A DNA stretch of 63,229 bases. Source: JANNYA01 sp031422315 (lineage in GTDB: Bacteria; Pseudomonadota; Gammaproteobacteria; Xanthomonadales; SZUA-5). A program made the translations under genes and the position numbers. The DNA lies in assembly GCA_031422315.1 (NCBI GenBank), contig JANOQN010000031.1, positions 1-63,229 on the forward strand, in the 5' to 3' direction. The notes below the pieces were generated by a model. The model was not told the origin of the DNA. It worked only from the letters and a program-made list of their open reading frames with translations, and made no database searches. Below are positions 54,261-63,124 of this stretch, in pieces (the stretch's first letter is position 1; each line of letters starts with the position of its first letter).

Positions 54261-55475
54261 GTGAATAGGCGCGCGCTGCTTAGCTTCTCAAGCCTTGCGA
54301 TAGGCGCTGCAATTGCGGTGCCCTGGCAAACGGCTTTCGCAGCTTCTCTTCGTCAGGCGCGCATCAAGAAAGTGCGCGCGTATGCCATTCCTAAAGCCGT
54401 GTTCGTACAGGTAATTGCCGATGACGGCACCGAGGGCTGGGGCGAAGCAGGCCACGAAGGCGGCCTGCATACGGCGCGATACATTAATGAGCATCTGGAT
54501 AGTTTTGTTGAAGGCAGTGACCCATTTGCAGCGGAAGCAATTTGGTTAAAAATGTTTCATGAAGCAGATGAAATGGGCGTTCCGGGGATTGCGGGCTATG
54601 CCATTTCTGGTATTGATAATGCACTGTGGGATTTGCGCGGCAAACTCTTGGGTGTGCCGGTTTATCAGCTGCTCGGCGGTAAGCATCACCACAAATTCGA
54701 CTTGTACGGTTCCTTCTCACGCGATAATGGTGCGGGCGGATTTCTAACGCCAATCGAATGCGCCAAACGCGCGGAAGCGCTGGTCGGTTCGGGGTTCAAG
54801 ACTATCAAAGTGCGCATGGCGATTCGCGAAGAAGGCCGTGATCCGGCTGATGATCCATCGCTTAGCGTGATGCGTGAAGTGCGCCGCGCAGTGGGCGATA
54901 AAGTTAATCTGTATTTTGACCCGAACGAAGGCTACAGCCTCAAACGCGCGCTCACAATCGGCAGTGCAGTGCACGATGCGGTGCGCATTAAAGTGTACGA
55001 AAGCCCTGTTGCAGCGCATCAAATGGACGCGCTTGCGGCCATCAGCGCAGCAATGCCAGATGTCGAAATTGCCTCCGGCGAGCGGCTAGCAACGAGATGG
55101 CAGTTTCGCGATCTGATCGTGCGCGGGCAAGTCGATGTTATCAATGTCGATGCCGCAGTATGCGGCGGGCTAACCGAGGCAAAGAAAATCGCTGCACTTG
55201 CCGAAACGTTTGATCGCAGTATCGCCCCGCACAATGCGCGCCCGACACTGCTTACAGCGGCGCACCTACATTTTCTAGCCAGCTGCAACACCGCCAAACG
55301 CCCTCAAGAACATCCCGGTGCTCAGCGTTTGCCTGAACTTTGGGATTGCTTTGAAGAGCGGTTATTACCCAGCGCAGACGCCACCTTAGAGGTGCCAGAG
55401 CGCCCCGGCATTGGCTTAACCGTTCGGACTGCACAGGTCGTTAAGTTGGCAAAAGCGTATGAGGCTAAGCAATAG
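54261..55475 (+). CDS. Exported enolase-superfamily sugar-acid dehydratase (DgoD-like)
   Basis: A 404-residue enolase-superfamily enzyme of the galactonate dehydratase-like branch. The start is GTG; the N-terminus MNRRALLSFSSLAIGAAIAVPWQTAFAA is a probable Tat signal. Active-site candidates: TIKVRM, YFDPNEGY (Asp), VYESPV (Glu), ASGERLAT (Glu) and IAPHNAR (His). It lacks a lipobox, so it would be soluble in the periplasm. Related DgoD enzymes are normally cytoplasmic. It sits 12 bp after the receptor and overlaps the GH28 gene by 17 bp. Confidence 0.86.
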   Translation: MNRRALLSFSSLAIGAAIAVPWQTAFAASLRQARIKKVRAYAIPKAVFVQVIADDGTEGWGEAGHEGGLHTARYINEHLDSFVEGSDPFAAEAIWLKMFHEADEMGVPGIAGYAISGIDNALWDLRGKLLGVPVYQLLGGKHHHKFDLYGSFSRDNGAGGFLTPIECAKRAEALVGSGFKTIKVRMAIREEGRDPADDPSLSVMREVRRAVGDKVNLYFDPNEGYSLKRALTIGSAVHDAVRIKVYESPVAAHQMDALAAISAAMPDVEIASGERLATRWQFRDLIVRGQVDVINVDAAVCGGLTEAKKIAALAETFDRSIAPHNARPTLLTAAHLHFLASCNTAKRPQEHPGAQRLPELWDCFEERLLPSADATLEVPERPGIGLTVRTAQVVKLAKAYEAKQ

Positions 55476-56970
55476 TGCGCGGTTTTTGCTTAGGGTTGTT
55501 CGCTTGAAACGCCGCCAAGTATGCGCCGCAGCGGTTGCAGCCGTATTGCCTGGCCTATTTCCTGGTGTGTTTCTGAGTGGCTGCACATCCGCAAATCGCA
55601 AAGCCCAAGGCATCGTCACAACCGATGCATGGGCAAATCTTCCCGAAATACTTGCGAAAATCAAGCCGCCGATTTTCCCCAAGCGCGTGTTTCCACTCGT
55701 GGATTTTGGCTTGGCTTTGCCAAACACCACCGACATGCAAAACGCTATGCCCGAGCAGCTGCCTAATATCTTGCCCGCATTGCGCGCAGCCATTGCCGCC
55801 TGCCACACTGCAGGCGGCGGGCGAGTTGAAGTGCCGGCTGGGCGCTGGTTTGTTGCCGGGCCTATTCATCTGCAAAGCCGGGTGGAGCTGCATTTAAGCG
55901 CCAGTGCGCATTTGATTTTTTCCGGCGATGCCGAGCATTATCTGCCGGCGGTTCGTACGCGCTGGGAAGGTGTGGAATGCTTTAGCTATTCACCGATGGT
56001 GTACGCCGCGCAGTGCCAAGATGTAGCGATTACCGGCACCGGCACTTTAGACGGGCAGGGCGCTAAACACTGGCTGCCATGGCGCGCCTTGCAAAAGCCA
56101 GATCAAAACCGCCTGCGGCAAATGGGTATGGATGGCGCGCCAATTGTGGAACGTCAATTTGGCACCGGCAGCTTTATTCGACCGCATTTTGTGCAGTTCT
56201 ATCAGTGCCAAAACGTGCTGGTGGAAAACATTACGCTGCGCGACTCGCCGTTTTGGGTGTTACACCCGGTCTACTGTGAAAACGTAACCGTGCGCGGCAT
56301 TCAAGTTATTTCCCATCATGTGAATAGTGACGGTGTAGATCCTGATTCGAGCCGCTATGTATTGATCGAAAACTGTCGGTTTGAAGTGGGCGATGATGGT
56401 GTAGCCATCAAAGCCGGTCGCGATCAAGACGGCTGGCGTGTCGGCAAGCCTTCGCAATTTATCGTGGTGCGAAATTGCGAATACATCGGCGATACCGGCG
56501 GCGGCGTGGCGATCGGCAGTGAAATGTCAGGCGGCGTTTCTGACGTTTATATCGAAGGCTTTAAAATGACTAAGGCCAATCACGCGCTGTATTTCAAATC
56601 CAACTTAGATCGCGGCGGGCAAATTGAACGCATCTATATCCGCGATATCGAAGTCGGCGAAACCGATAGCTTGCTCATTTTCACCAACAGCTATCACGGC
56701 TACCGAGGCGGCAATGCGCCAACGCGTTTTCAAGATATTGAGCTAAGCAACATCCGCTGCGGCAATGCGAATGTTGGCATTTCCATTGAAGGCAATGCCA
56801 GCGCACCGATTCAAAAAATCCACCTGCGCAATATCAGAATTGACCAAGCAGCTACCACGTTTGCAGCTCTGCACGCAAGGAACCTAAGCTTTGAGAACGT
56901 GCTAATCAATGCGATTGCTATCGAAAGCATTGAGCAGGCCGTTTTGCCGGTGGCTTTGAGGAAGTTTTGA
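55459..56970 (+). CDS. GH28 polygalacturonase-like lipoprotein
   Basis: A 503-residue right-handed beta-helix enzyme of family GH28. Signatures: VVEVPAGRW-like GGGRVEVPAGRWFVAGPIHL, VAITGTGTLDGQG, HVNSDGVDPDSSRYVLIENC and VGDDGVAIKAG (catalytic Asp residues), then GGGVAIGSEMSGG in the place of the usual GHG. A signal with KRRQV and lipobox LSGC (about residues 39-42) suggests a periplasm-facing lipoprotein. It should cleave galacturonan or related uronosides. The ATG at 55459 overlaps the previous gene; a TTG at 55504 would give a shorter, cleaner signal peptide. Confidence 0.88.
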   Translation: MRLSNSARFLLRVVRLKRRQVCAAAVAAVLPGLFPGVFLSGCTSANRKAQGIVTTDAWANLPEILAKIKPPIFPKRVFPLVDFGLALPNTTDMQNAMPEQLPNILPALRAAIAACHTAGGGRVEVPAGRWFVAGPIHLQSRVELHLSASAHLIFSGDAEHYLPAVRTRWEGVECFSYSPMVYAAQCQDVAITGTGTLDGQGAKHWLPWRALQKPDQNRLRQMGMDGAPIVERQFGTGSFIRPHFVQFYQCQNVLVENITLRDSPFWVLHPVYCENVTVRGIQVISHHVNSDGVDPDSSRYVLIENCRFEVGDDGVAIKAGRDQDGWRVGKPSQFIVVRNCEYIGDTGGGVAIGSEMSGGVSDVYIEGFKMTKANHALYFKSNLDRGGQIERIYIRDIEVGETDSLLIFTNSYHGYRGGNAPTRFQDIELSNIRCGNANVGISIEGNASAPIQKIHLRNIRIDQAATTFAALHARNLSFENVLINAIAIESIEQAVLPVALRKF

Positions 56971-56978
56971 AGGTCTAA

Positions 56979-57171
56979 GTTGACTTATACCGAATCGCAC
57001 CGTGTGGCGTCAGCTCGGTGTAGTTCAGCAGCGTGCCTTTGGCAGCATCAACGATTGCGACGGGTGCCGGAAAGCAAGCCGGTCGGCGCTATCGCCATTG
57101 TTTAGCGTTCCTAGTCCGCTGATTGGGCCGGAAGTGCGAACCGCTGGTTCAAGTAAATGCGGCTGCGTCAT
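56979..57171 (-). pseudogene. Possible frameshifted small gene remnant
   Basis: On the minus strand an ATG at 57171 opens a frame (MTQPHLLEPAVRTSGPIS) that stops after 48 codons. A one-base change after about codon 34 would join it to a second frame (PAPVAIVDAAKGTLLNYTEL) ending in a stop near 56979. Amino-acid composition looks coding, and the second part faintly resembles the start of AMP-binding enzymes (NYTEL), but I cannot assign it. It lies between the GH28 and FG-GAP genes in a 212-bp gap. Confidence 0.25.
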
Positions 57172-57182
57172 GACGTTTTAAA

Positions 57183-58436
57183 CTATTCACCCTCAAACCC
57201 ATTGTCAAAAATGCCGGACTTCAATGAAAAGATGACCGCTTTGCCTGGGCCAGGTGTTGCAGCTGAGTTACTTTGATCAGCGCCAATCACCGCGTTGAAG
57301 CCATCGAAAGCTACGCCGCGTCCAAAACGTTCGCCATTCGCCTGTATGGTCGGTGCAAACAGAGTTGATGCACTCCAGGTTGCGCCGTTTCGCTCGAATA
57401 GATGCGCACTTCCGCGCACATTGCTACCTGCCGGAGTAACTGCATTGTCAAAAGGCGCGCCAATTAGCACTTGATCACCTGACACCGCGACCGCGCTACC
57501 GAAACGATCGCCGGCGGCAGCGTCGTTGGCATTGAGTTGCGCTTGCAGTGCGAACTGACCTGCCGCTCTTTGAAAAACATAAGCGCTTCCTTGAGGCGAT
57601 AGGAAACTGCCGCCTACGATAAAGAATGAGGGCGCGCCTGCCACAATCGTGTCACCGCTGATAGCGACTTGTGCGCCGAAAAAATGGTTCTGAGCCCCGT
57701 TGCTGGCAATTAGGGCATTTCCGAGTTGTGACCAAGCACCAGCAGAGAACCCGTATACAAAAGCGCCACCTTGCCCAATGCCAGCATTGAGATAACCGGG
57801 TGCGCCGACGACGATTGTTGTTCCATCGATAGCAACGGAAGCGCCAAATCCGGTGGAATCGTCAACATCTATCAAGGTTGACTGCAAGTTCCACTGCGTA
57901 CCGATTCGAGCAAACACGAGCGCTTTTCGCTGGCCATTTGACCCAACCACTAACGTGTCACCCTGGATTGCAACGCTGGATCCAAAAAAATCGGATGCTG
58001 CTGCGGTTGGCGAGGCTAGTACTGCCTGTTCTGACCATGTAGCACCAGTTCGCACGAATACGAAAACTTTTCCGGTTTGCCCACCGGCACTACTGTTACC
58101 AGCCGCGCCGATTGCAATCGTGTTGCCATCAATAGAAGCAGACCGCCCGAAGTCGCCAAGAACTAGCGCAGTGCTGCCATTGAGCTTGGCTTGCTGGCTC
58201 CAGACGCCCGCTGTTCGCAGATATACGTAAGCTGCGCCCGTCACTGCGCTACTTGCATTGAGCCCGTTACGCTGTGTGACTACCGCAGTATCGCCGCTAA
58301 TTGCAGTGGCAAAGCCAAATGCTCCAGCGTTTATCGGGTCACTCGGGCTTAGCGTTGCTAACTCCGTTTGAGCACTTACTAGCGTTGACATCGTCAAAAT
58401 TATCGAAAAAATATAAGTTCGAGCAATAGCGTGCAT
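57183..58436 (-). CDS. Exported FG-GAP repeat protein with GFE-type C-terminus
   Basis: A 417-residue protein: signal peptide (about 1-22, ending VSAQ) and a run of about seven FG-GAP/integrin-alpha-like blades, each with a pattern like DFFGSSVAIQGDTLVVGS or GFGASVAIDGTTIVVGAPG. It should fold as a beta-propeller on the surface or outside the cell. It ends IFDNGFEGE; a similar [IL]FxxGFE ending is one I associate with secreted proteins of xanthomonad-like bacteria, possibly a sorting signal. No enzymatic function is visible. Confidence 0.87.
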   Translation of the reverse strand: MHAIARTYIFSIILTMSTLVSAQTELATLSPSDPINAGAFGFATAISGDTAVVTQRNGLNASSAVTGAAYVYLRTAGVWSQQAKLNGSTALVLGDFGRSASIDGNTIAIGAAGNSSAGGQTGKVFVFVRTGATWSEQAVLASPTAAASDFFGSSVAIQGDTLVVGSNGQRKALVFARIGTQWNLQSTLIDVDDSTGFGASVAIDGTTIVVGAPGYLNAGIGQGGAFVYGFSAGAWSQLGNALIASNGAQNHFFGAQVAISGDTIVAGAPSFFIVGGSFLSPQGSAYVFQRAAGQFALQAQLNANDAAAGDRFGSAVAVSGDQVLIGAPFDNAVTPAGSNVRGSAHLFERNGATWSASTLFAPTIQANGERFGRGVAFDGFNAVIGADQSNSAATPGPGKAVIFSLKSGIFDNGFEGE

Positions 58437-58695
58437 GATTTGCAGCCGAATATTGGAGGGTGGCGCAGTCTAAGCCCTTCGCATAGTTTTCACAATTAGG
58501 TGATTGGCATTTTCGGCTTGCACTAGCCGCGCTCAGCACCGGCCAGTTTGCTGGATCGTGCCTGCACTTGCGCAATTAAATTTGGCTGCGCGCGGGTTCG
58601 GGCTAGTCGCAAATTTCGGTGAATAGGGCTTTGAGCGTGTTGCTAAACGCTGGTAGCCTGCCAGCTCTATTTGGTTTGGTTATGCGCTATCAACG

Positions 58696-59214
58696 TTACG
58701 ACTTTACTTGCACCCTACACACCGCTAACACCAGCAATGCCGCTGCTAAGGCGCACAGCGCTTTGACTTGCAGGCTGTAAGCCAGCGCCGCAACCGCAAA
58801 TGCGAGCGCAATAGCAATTGGCCGAGTGATGCCGATACTGCTGCTGGTTTGGCTAACCCAAGCGAGTGCCGCAATTAGCAGCGCGAAAATTGCAAGCAAA
58901 TCAGCCGCCACTTCAATGCGCTGATAGATCGACACTCGAGCTGCGGGCGCATCGGCCGGCACGTCATAACGTTCGGAGAATAATCCGGTCACGCCGTCTT
59001 TGAATTGCCCAAGCCCATCGCGCACGACTTGCCCAACCGGCCGATCAGGCGCGGGTTGTAAACGACGCAACACATCTGGGGATAGCGCAAGCGAAAAGGC
59101 TAGCATCGCAATTGCCATCGCAAATCCGCTTAAAAATCGGGCGGCCCGACTCGGTTTTGCAGGTGCAAGCACGGATTGCGGAGAATCATTCGTTGAAAAA
59201 GGTGGCGTTTGCAT
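58696..59214 (-). CDS. Hypothetical membrane protein
   Basis: A 172-residue protein. Predicted hydrophobic segments lie near residues 27-45, 103-120, 127-145 and 148-168, with a soluble loop (about 46-100) that contains SPDVLRRLQPAPDRPVGQVVRDGLGQFKDGVTGLFSERYDV. The start was set at 59214, preceded by AAGGGT; the longer ORF adds 24 residues. I do not recognise a family. It is divergent from tolB, occupying the place where tolQRA would usually be. The 259-bp stretch 58437-58695 holds nothing I can support. Confidence 0.6.
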   Translation of the reverse strand: MQTPPFSTNDSPQSVLAPAKPSRAARFLSGFAMAIAMLAFSLALSPDVLRRLQPAPDRPVGQVVRDGLGQFKDGVTGLFSERYDVPADAPAARVSIYQRIEVAADLLAIFALLIAALAWVSQTSSSIGITRPIAIALAFAVAALAYSLQVKALCALAAALLVLAVCRVQVKS

Positions 59215-59393
59215 GATCTGACCCTTAAATGGCAGGCGCAGTTTAATCGCAGCCGACCAGCTGCCCGCAAGCAGCACTTCTGGCACACGCGGTCGGTGTT
59301 AGTTCATTCAATTTAATCGCGTTTTGTTCATGATCGGGCACCGGAGCGTTGACCCGACTCCAAACCCGCCATCTAAAAGCCAAGGAATCGTTT

Positions 59394-60770
59394 ATGCAGC
59401 TAACCCGCTTGCTTTATATTTTCCTACTCTTGCTGAGTTTTATCGGCAATGCGTTTGCACAGACACCACAGCCAGCACCAGCAACCACTCAACCAGGAAC
59501 AAGTGTTCCGAATCAATCTCGCGGCATGAGTGAAGACTGGATTATCAACAAGGGACGCGCCAGCCAAACCCCAATTGCAGTAATACCATTTGCGTGGCAA
59601 AGCGCAGGCGTATCCAAGACGGACTTAGGTCAAGTAATTCGATCTGATCTAAATCGTAGCGGGCAATTTAATTCACTGCGCGATGATCGCATCGTCGAAT
59701 TTCCAAGCCGCGGGCAAGACGTCAAATTCGGCACTTGGCGATTATTGAATCAGAAATACGTATTAATCGGCTCAGTGCGCGACGGTGAAAACGGCCTGTT
59801 ACGCATTGAATTCGAGCTTTTCAGCGTAATCGATCAAAAATCGATCCTGCACGAAGCGTTGATTGGCCGGATTGACGATTTACGCTCCGCCGGCCATCAA
59901 ATCGCCGATAAGGTGTACGAAAAAATCATGGGCCAGCGTGGTGCGTTCTGGACCCGTATTGCCTACGTGACCAGCGTTGGGCTTGGCAATTCGCGCAAAT
60001 ATCAGCTGATCGTTGCGGATTCGGATGGTTTTAATCAAATTGCTGTGGTCAATAGCGCCACGCCGCTGCTGTCTCCAGCTTGGTCGCCCGATTCTAAGCG
60101 TTTGGCTTATGTGAGTTTTGAACGCGGCAATTCGGCGATTTACGTGCAGGAAATTACCACCGGCGCGCGCCGCTTAATTGCGAGTTTTAAGGGCATTAAC
60201 GGCTCGCCGGCGTTTTCACCCGATGGCACGCGCATGGCATTAACGCTCTCGCGCACAGGCAATCCTGAGATTTACGTGATGGATTTAGCCAGCAACGCGT
60301 TGACGCAGCTGACCAAAAGCTTCGCAATTGATACAGAAGCTGTCTGGATGCCGAATGGCCGGGAACTTTTGTTTACCTCAGATCGCGGCGGCAGGCCGCA
60401 GGTTTACCAGATGAATGTTGACGGCACCAACGTGCGCCGAATTACGTTTGAAGGCTCAGAAAATGCGCGCGCCACGGTAAGCGCCGACGGCAAACGCATC
60501 GCCACGGCACAAGGTTTTAACAGCCTGTACAGAGTGGCAATGATTGATCGCGAACGCAGTGAAACTGGCGTTGTGTCGCAAATTTCAACCGGAAGATTGG
60601 ACGAAAGCCCAAGCTTTGCTCCGAATGGCAGCATGATTTTGTACGCCGCAAGAGAAGGCGCCAAAGGCGTTCTCTACTCAGTGTCATCGAACGGCTTAGT
60701 GCGCCAGAAGCTCGACATTCCAGAGGGTGACGTACGTGAACCGGCGTGGTCATCATTCAGGCAACGTTGA
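59394..60770 (+). CDS. tolB: Tol-Pal system beta-propeller protein TolB
   Basis: A 458-residue periplasmic TolB that links Pal, TolA and outer-membrane proteins during envelope constriction. A signal peptide ends at AFAQ (about 23). The N-terminal domain includes DWIINKGRASQTPIAVIPFAW and the propeller has repeated SPAWSPDSKRLAYVSFE, PAFSPDGTRMALTLSRTGNPEIYVMD and ELLFTSDRGGRPQVYQMNVDG blades. The start at 59394 has AAGGA upstream; a 45-bp longer frame was rejected. It is not preceded by tolQRA in this window. Confidence 0.96.
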   Translation: MQLTRLLYIFLLLLSFIGNAFAQTPQPAPATTQPGTSVPNQSRGMSEDWIINKGRASQTPIAVIPFAWQSAGVSKTDLGQVIRSDLNRSGQFNSLRDDRIVEFPSRGQDVKFGTWRLLNQKYVLIGSVRDGENGLLRIEFELFSVIDQKSILHEALIGRIDDLRSAGHQIADKVYEKIMGQRGAFWTRIAYVTSVGLGNSRKYQLIVADSDGFNQIAVVNSATPLLSPAWSPDSKRLAYVSFERGNSAIYVQEITTGARRLIASFKGINGSPAFSPDGTRMALTLSRTGNPEIYVMDLASNALTQLTKSFAIDTEAVWMPNGRELLFTSDRGGRPQVYQMNVDGTNVRRITFEGSENARATVSADGKRIATAQGFNSLYRVAMIDRERSETGVVSQISTGRLDESPSFAPNGSMILYAAREGAKGVLYSVSSNGLVRQKLDIPEGDVREPAWSSFRQR

Positions 60771-60922
60771 ATACGCACACCTCAAACTTGCAGAGATTAA
60801 AAAACAATAACTAAGCGATTCTGTAAGCGTTTCGCCAGAAATGTTCGCAGCTGTTTTAAGCCAGTGCAAAGAATTTAGTACCAAAAACAAATCCCTTTTT
60901 AAAGCCCTGTGGAAGATAAAAA

Positions 60923-61450
60923 ATGAATAACTCAATTAAAGTGCTGTTGATTGCATTCGCTGCTGTTGCAATGGTTGGTTGTAAGACCAAAGAAGTAAAA
61001 CCTACGAATACAGACCCGGTTGACACGGTTGAAGATGTTGCTGGACCTTCAACGTCTGGCGAGAAACTTGAAGATATATTCATCGGAATGGATGCACTCA
61101 ACCGTAATCCATGCCTCAAACCACGCGTTATCAAGTTTGATCTTGACCGCACCGAAATAGCTTCCGAATTCGACGGTATGCTGACTTGCCACGCCAAATT
61201 CATCAAAATGAATCCTGGTTTCATGGCTACGCTGGAAGGCCATGCAGATGAGCGCGGTACCCGTGAATACAACTTAGGCCTGGGCGAGCGCCGTGGCAAT
61301 GCAGTTGGCGACATGCTGAAAGCTAAAGACGCACCATCAGGCCAAATGAGCAACGTTTCATTCGGCGAAGAGCGCCCGACGTGCTCCGACAGCAATGACT
61401 CTTGCTGGGCTGACAACCGCCGCGTTGAAATCGTTTACTCCGAAAAGTAA
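60923..61450 (+). CDS. pal: Peptidoglycan-associated lipoprotein Pal
   Basis: A 175-residue lipoprotein with lipobox MVGC (Cys at about 20), a short linker and an OmpA-like peptidoglycan-binding domain: IKFDLDRTEI, LEGHADERGTREYNLGLGERRG (diaminopimelate-binding Asp/Arg region) and NRRVEIVY at the end. Two Cys pairs (NPC and LTC; PTC and SCW) could form disulfides, as in xanthomonad Pal. The RBS GGAAG is 9 bp upstream. The 152-bp gap after tolB is long for this operon and may contain a pal promoter. Confidence 0.95.
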   Translation: MNNSIKVLLIAFAAVAMVGCKTKEVKPTNTDPVDTVEDVAGPSTSGEKLEDIFIGMDALNRNPCLKPRVIKFDLDRTEIASEFDGMLTCHAKFIKMNPGFMATLEGHADERGTREYNLGLGERRGNAVGDMLKAKDAPSGQMSNVSFGEERPTCSDSNDSCWADNRRVEIVYSEK

Positions 61451-61459
61451 GCTGAGACA

Positions 61460-62335
61460 ATGATGAAGAACGTCGTGACAGCCTCACGACCGTTCGCCAG
61501 CCGCCTAAAAAGCGGCACGCTTGCGGCGGCCTTTCTGGCCGCCGTTTGCGTTAGTGGCGGCGGTCAAGCGCAATCTAGGCTCAGCTTAGCCGAGCGCGTT
61601 GCAAAACTCGAAGCCGCAGCGCAAGGCAGCAATGCCCAACAGCAGCAGCTTGAATTACTCAATCGCTTAGGCGATTTACAAACCGAAGTGCAGCAGCTGC
61701 GTTCGGAGCTTGAGCGCGCAACCTTCGAGTTAGCGCAGCAAAAAAAGCTCCAGCGTGATCAATACATCGATCTAGATTCGCGCATTCAAGGCGGCGTTGC
61801 AGTGCCACCGCCCGCTATGCCGCCGGCCGGTACGCCGGTTTCAGAATCATCCGGATTAGATTCGGGCGCGTTTTCCGAGCCGCAAATGCCAGCTTCCGCG
61901 CCAGCTCAGCTGCCAAGCGCCACATTGCCACCGGCTGCAACCCCAGGCGGCGGTGAACGTGTGGCCTATGATCAAGCCTTTGAAGCGCTGAAGCTTGGGC
62001 AATATCCAGAAGCCAGCAAGCGCTTTTCCGGGTTTTTGGCGAACTACCCGAACGGGGAATTTGCTGATAACGCGACTTACTGGCTGGGTGAAAGCTATTA
62101 CGTGACGCAAAAGTATCAGCAAGCGCTAAAAACCTTTCAAGACTTGCTGGCGAAGTTTCCGCAGAGCCGTAAAGCGCCGGATTCTTTGCTGAAAGTCGGC
62201 TATTGCTATTACCAATTAGGCGACGCTGCCAAAGCCACCAGCACGCTAAAAGCCGTGATTGCACGCTATCCTGATCAGCCCGTGGCAAAACTTGCCGAAG
62301 GCCGATTGCGCGCATTGCAGCTCGACGGTCGCTAG
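61460..62335 (+). CDS. cpoB: Cell division coordinator CpoB (YbgF)
   Basis: A 291-residue periplasmic protein that coordinates peptidoglycan synthesis with outer-membrane constriction. It has a signal peptide (about 1-38, ending GQAQ), a coiled coil (LSLAERVAKLEAAAQ... to about 100), a Pro-rich linker and three TPR units (YDQAFEALKLGQYPEASKRF, YWLGESYYVTQKYQQAL, KVGYCYYQLGDAAKA). It starts 9 bp after pal, with two adjacent ATG codons. Confidence 0.94.
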   Translation: MMKNVVTASRPFASRLKSGTLAAAFLAAVCVSGGGQAQSRLSLAERVAKLEAAAQGSNAQQQQLELLNRLGDLQTEVQQLRSELERATFELAQQKKLQRDQYIDLDSRIQGGVAVPPPAMPPAGTPVSESSGLDSGAFSEPQMPASAPAQLPSATLPPAATPGGGERVAYDQAFEALKLGQYPEASKRFSGFLANYPNGEFADNATYWLGESYYVTQKYQQALKTFQDLLAKFPQSRKAPDSLLKVGYCYYQLGDAAKATSTLKAVIARYPDQPVAKLAEGRLRALQLDGR

Positions 62336-62345
62336 TCAAAAATAG

Positions 62346-62376
62346 AGCCCGCCAACTTAAAAGATTGGCGGGCTTT
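62346..62376 (+). terminator. Intrinsic terminator after cpoB
   Basis: The 10-bp perfect stem AGCCCGCCAA (62346-62355) with TTGGCGGGCT (62365-62374) encloses a 9-nt loop, 10 bp after the cpoB stop. The T-run is short (TTT then ACG), so termination may be partial and queE could be reached by read-through. Confidence 0.75.
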
Positions 62377-62390
62377 ACGAGCTCAGTTTC

Positions 62391-63038
62391 ATGACCGACG
62401 CCAGCCTACGCATTACCGAAATATTCCATTCGCTGCAGGGCGAAGCTCGCCAAAGCGGTGCGCCAACTGTTTTTGTGCGCTTGACCGGCTGCCCGCTGCG
62501 CTGCACGTATTGCGATAGCGCTTATGCCTTTTATGGCGGCAGCAAGATGCTGATCTCTGAGATTTTGGCGAAAGTGGCCGAATTTGGCGCGCGCTTTGTC
62601 TGCGTAACCGGCGGCGAGCCGCTCGCACAAAAACCTTGCCGCGAATTGATGCAAAGGCTTTGCGATGCCGGTTATGACGTCAGCTTAGAAACCTCCGGCG
62701 CACTGGATATTGCCGATATTGATCCGCGCGTATCACGCGTCATGGACCTAAAAACCCCGGATTCCAAAGAAGCGCATCGCAACCGCTTGGATAATCTGCC
62801 GCTTTTAACGCAGCACGATCAACTAAAATTCGTGCTGTGCTCGCGCGCGGATTATGACTGGGCGAAAGCCATGCTGGCCGAACATGCGTTAGCGAACCGC
62901 TGCGTGGTGTGGTTTTCCCCAAGCTTTGGGCAGGTTGAGCCGCGTGAGCTTGCCGAATGGATACTGCAAGATCGCTTAGACGTGCGCTTGCAGCTGCAGC
63001 TGCATAAATCGCTTTGGGGCGATTTGCCAGGGAAATAG
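62391..63038 (+). CDS. queE: 7-carboxy-7-deazaguanine synthase QueE
   Basis: A 215-residue radical SAM enzyme of the queuosine pathway converting 6-carboxy-tetrahydropterin to CDG. It has ITEIFHSLQGEARQSG, a cluster-binding CX3CX2C (CPLRCTYC), FVCVTGGEPLAQ and VMDLKTPDS. It is downstream of cpoB as in many gammaproteobacteria. queC, often next, is not visible in the remaining 190 bp. Confidence 0.94.
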   Translation: MTDASLRITEIFHSLQGEARQSGAPTVFVRLTGCPLRCTYCDSAYAFYGGSKMLISEILAKVAEFGARFVCVTGGEPLAQKPCRELMQRLCDAGYDVSLETSGALDIADIDPRVSRVMDLKTPDSKEAHRNRLDNLPLLTQHDQLKFVLCSRADYDWAKAMLAEHALANRCVVWFSPSFGQVEPRELAEWILQDRLDVRLQLQLHKSLWGDLPGK

Positions 63039-63124
63039 CGTATTTCGGAAGCGGTATCGCTCCTTTAAAAGTTCAATGGCCCCGATTCACCCTACCCATG
63101 AACCACTACCTAAGTGATTGATTT

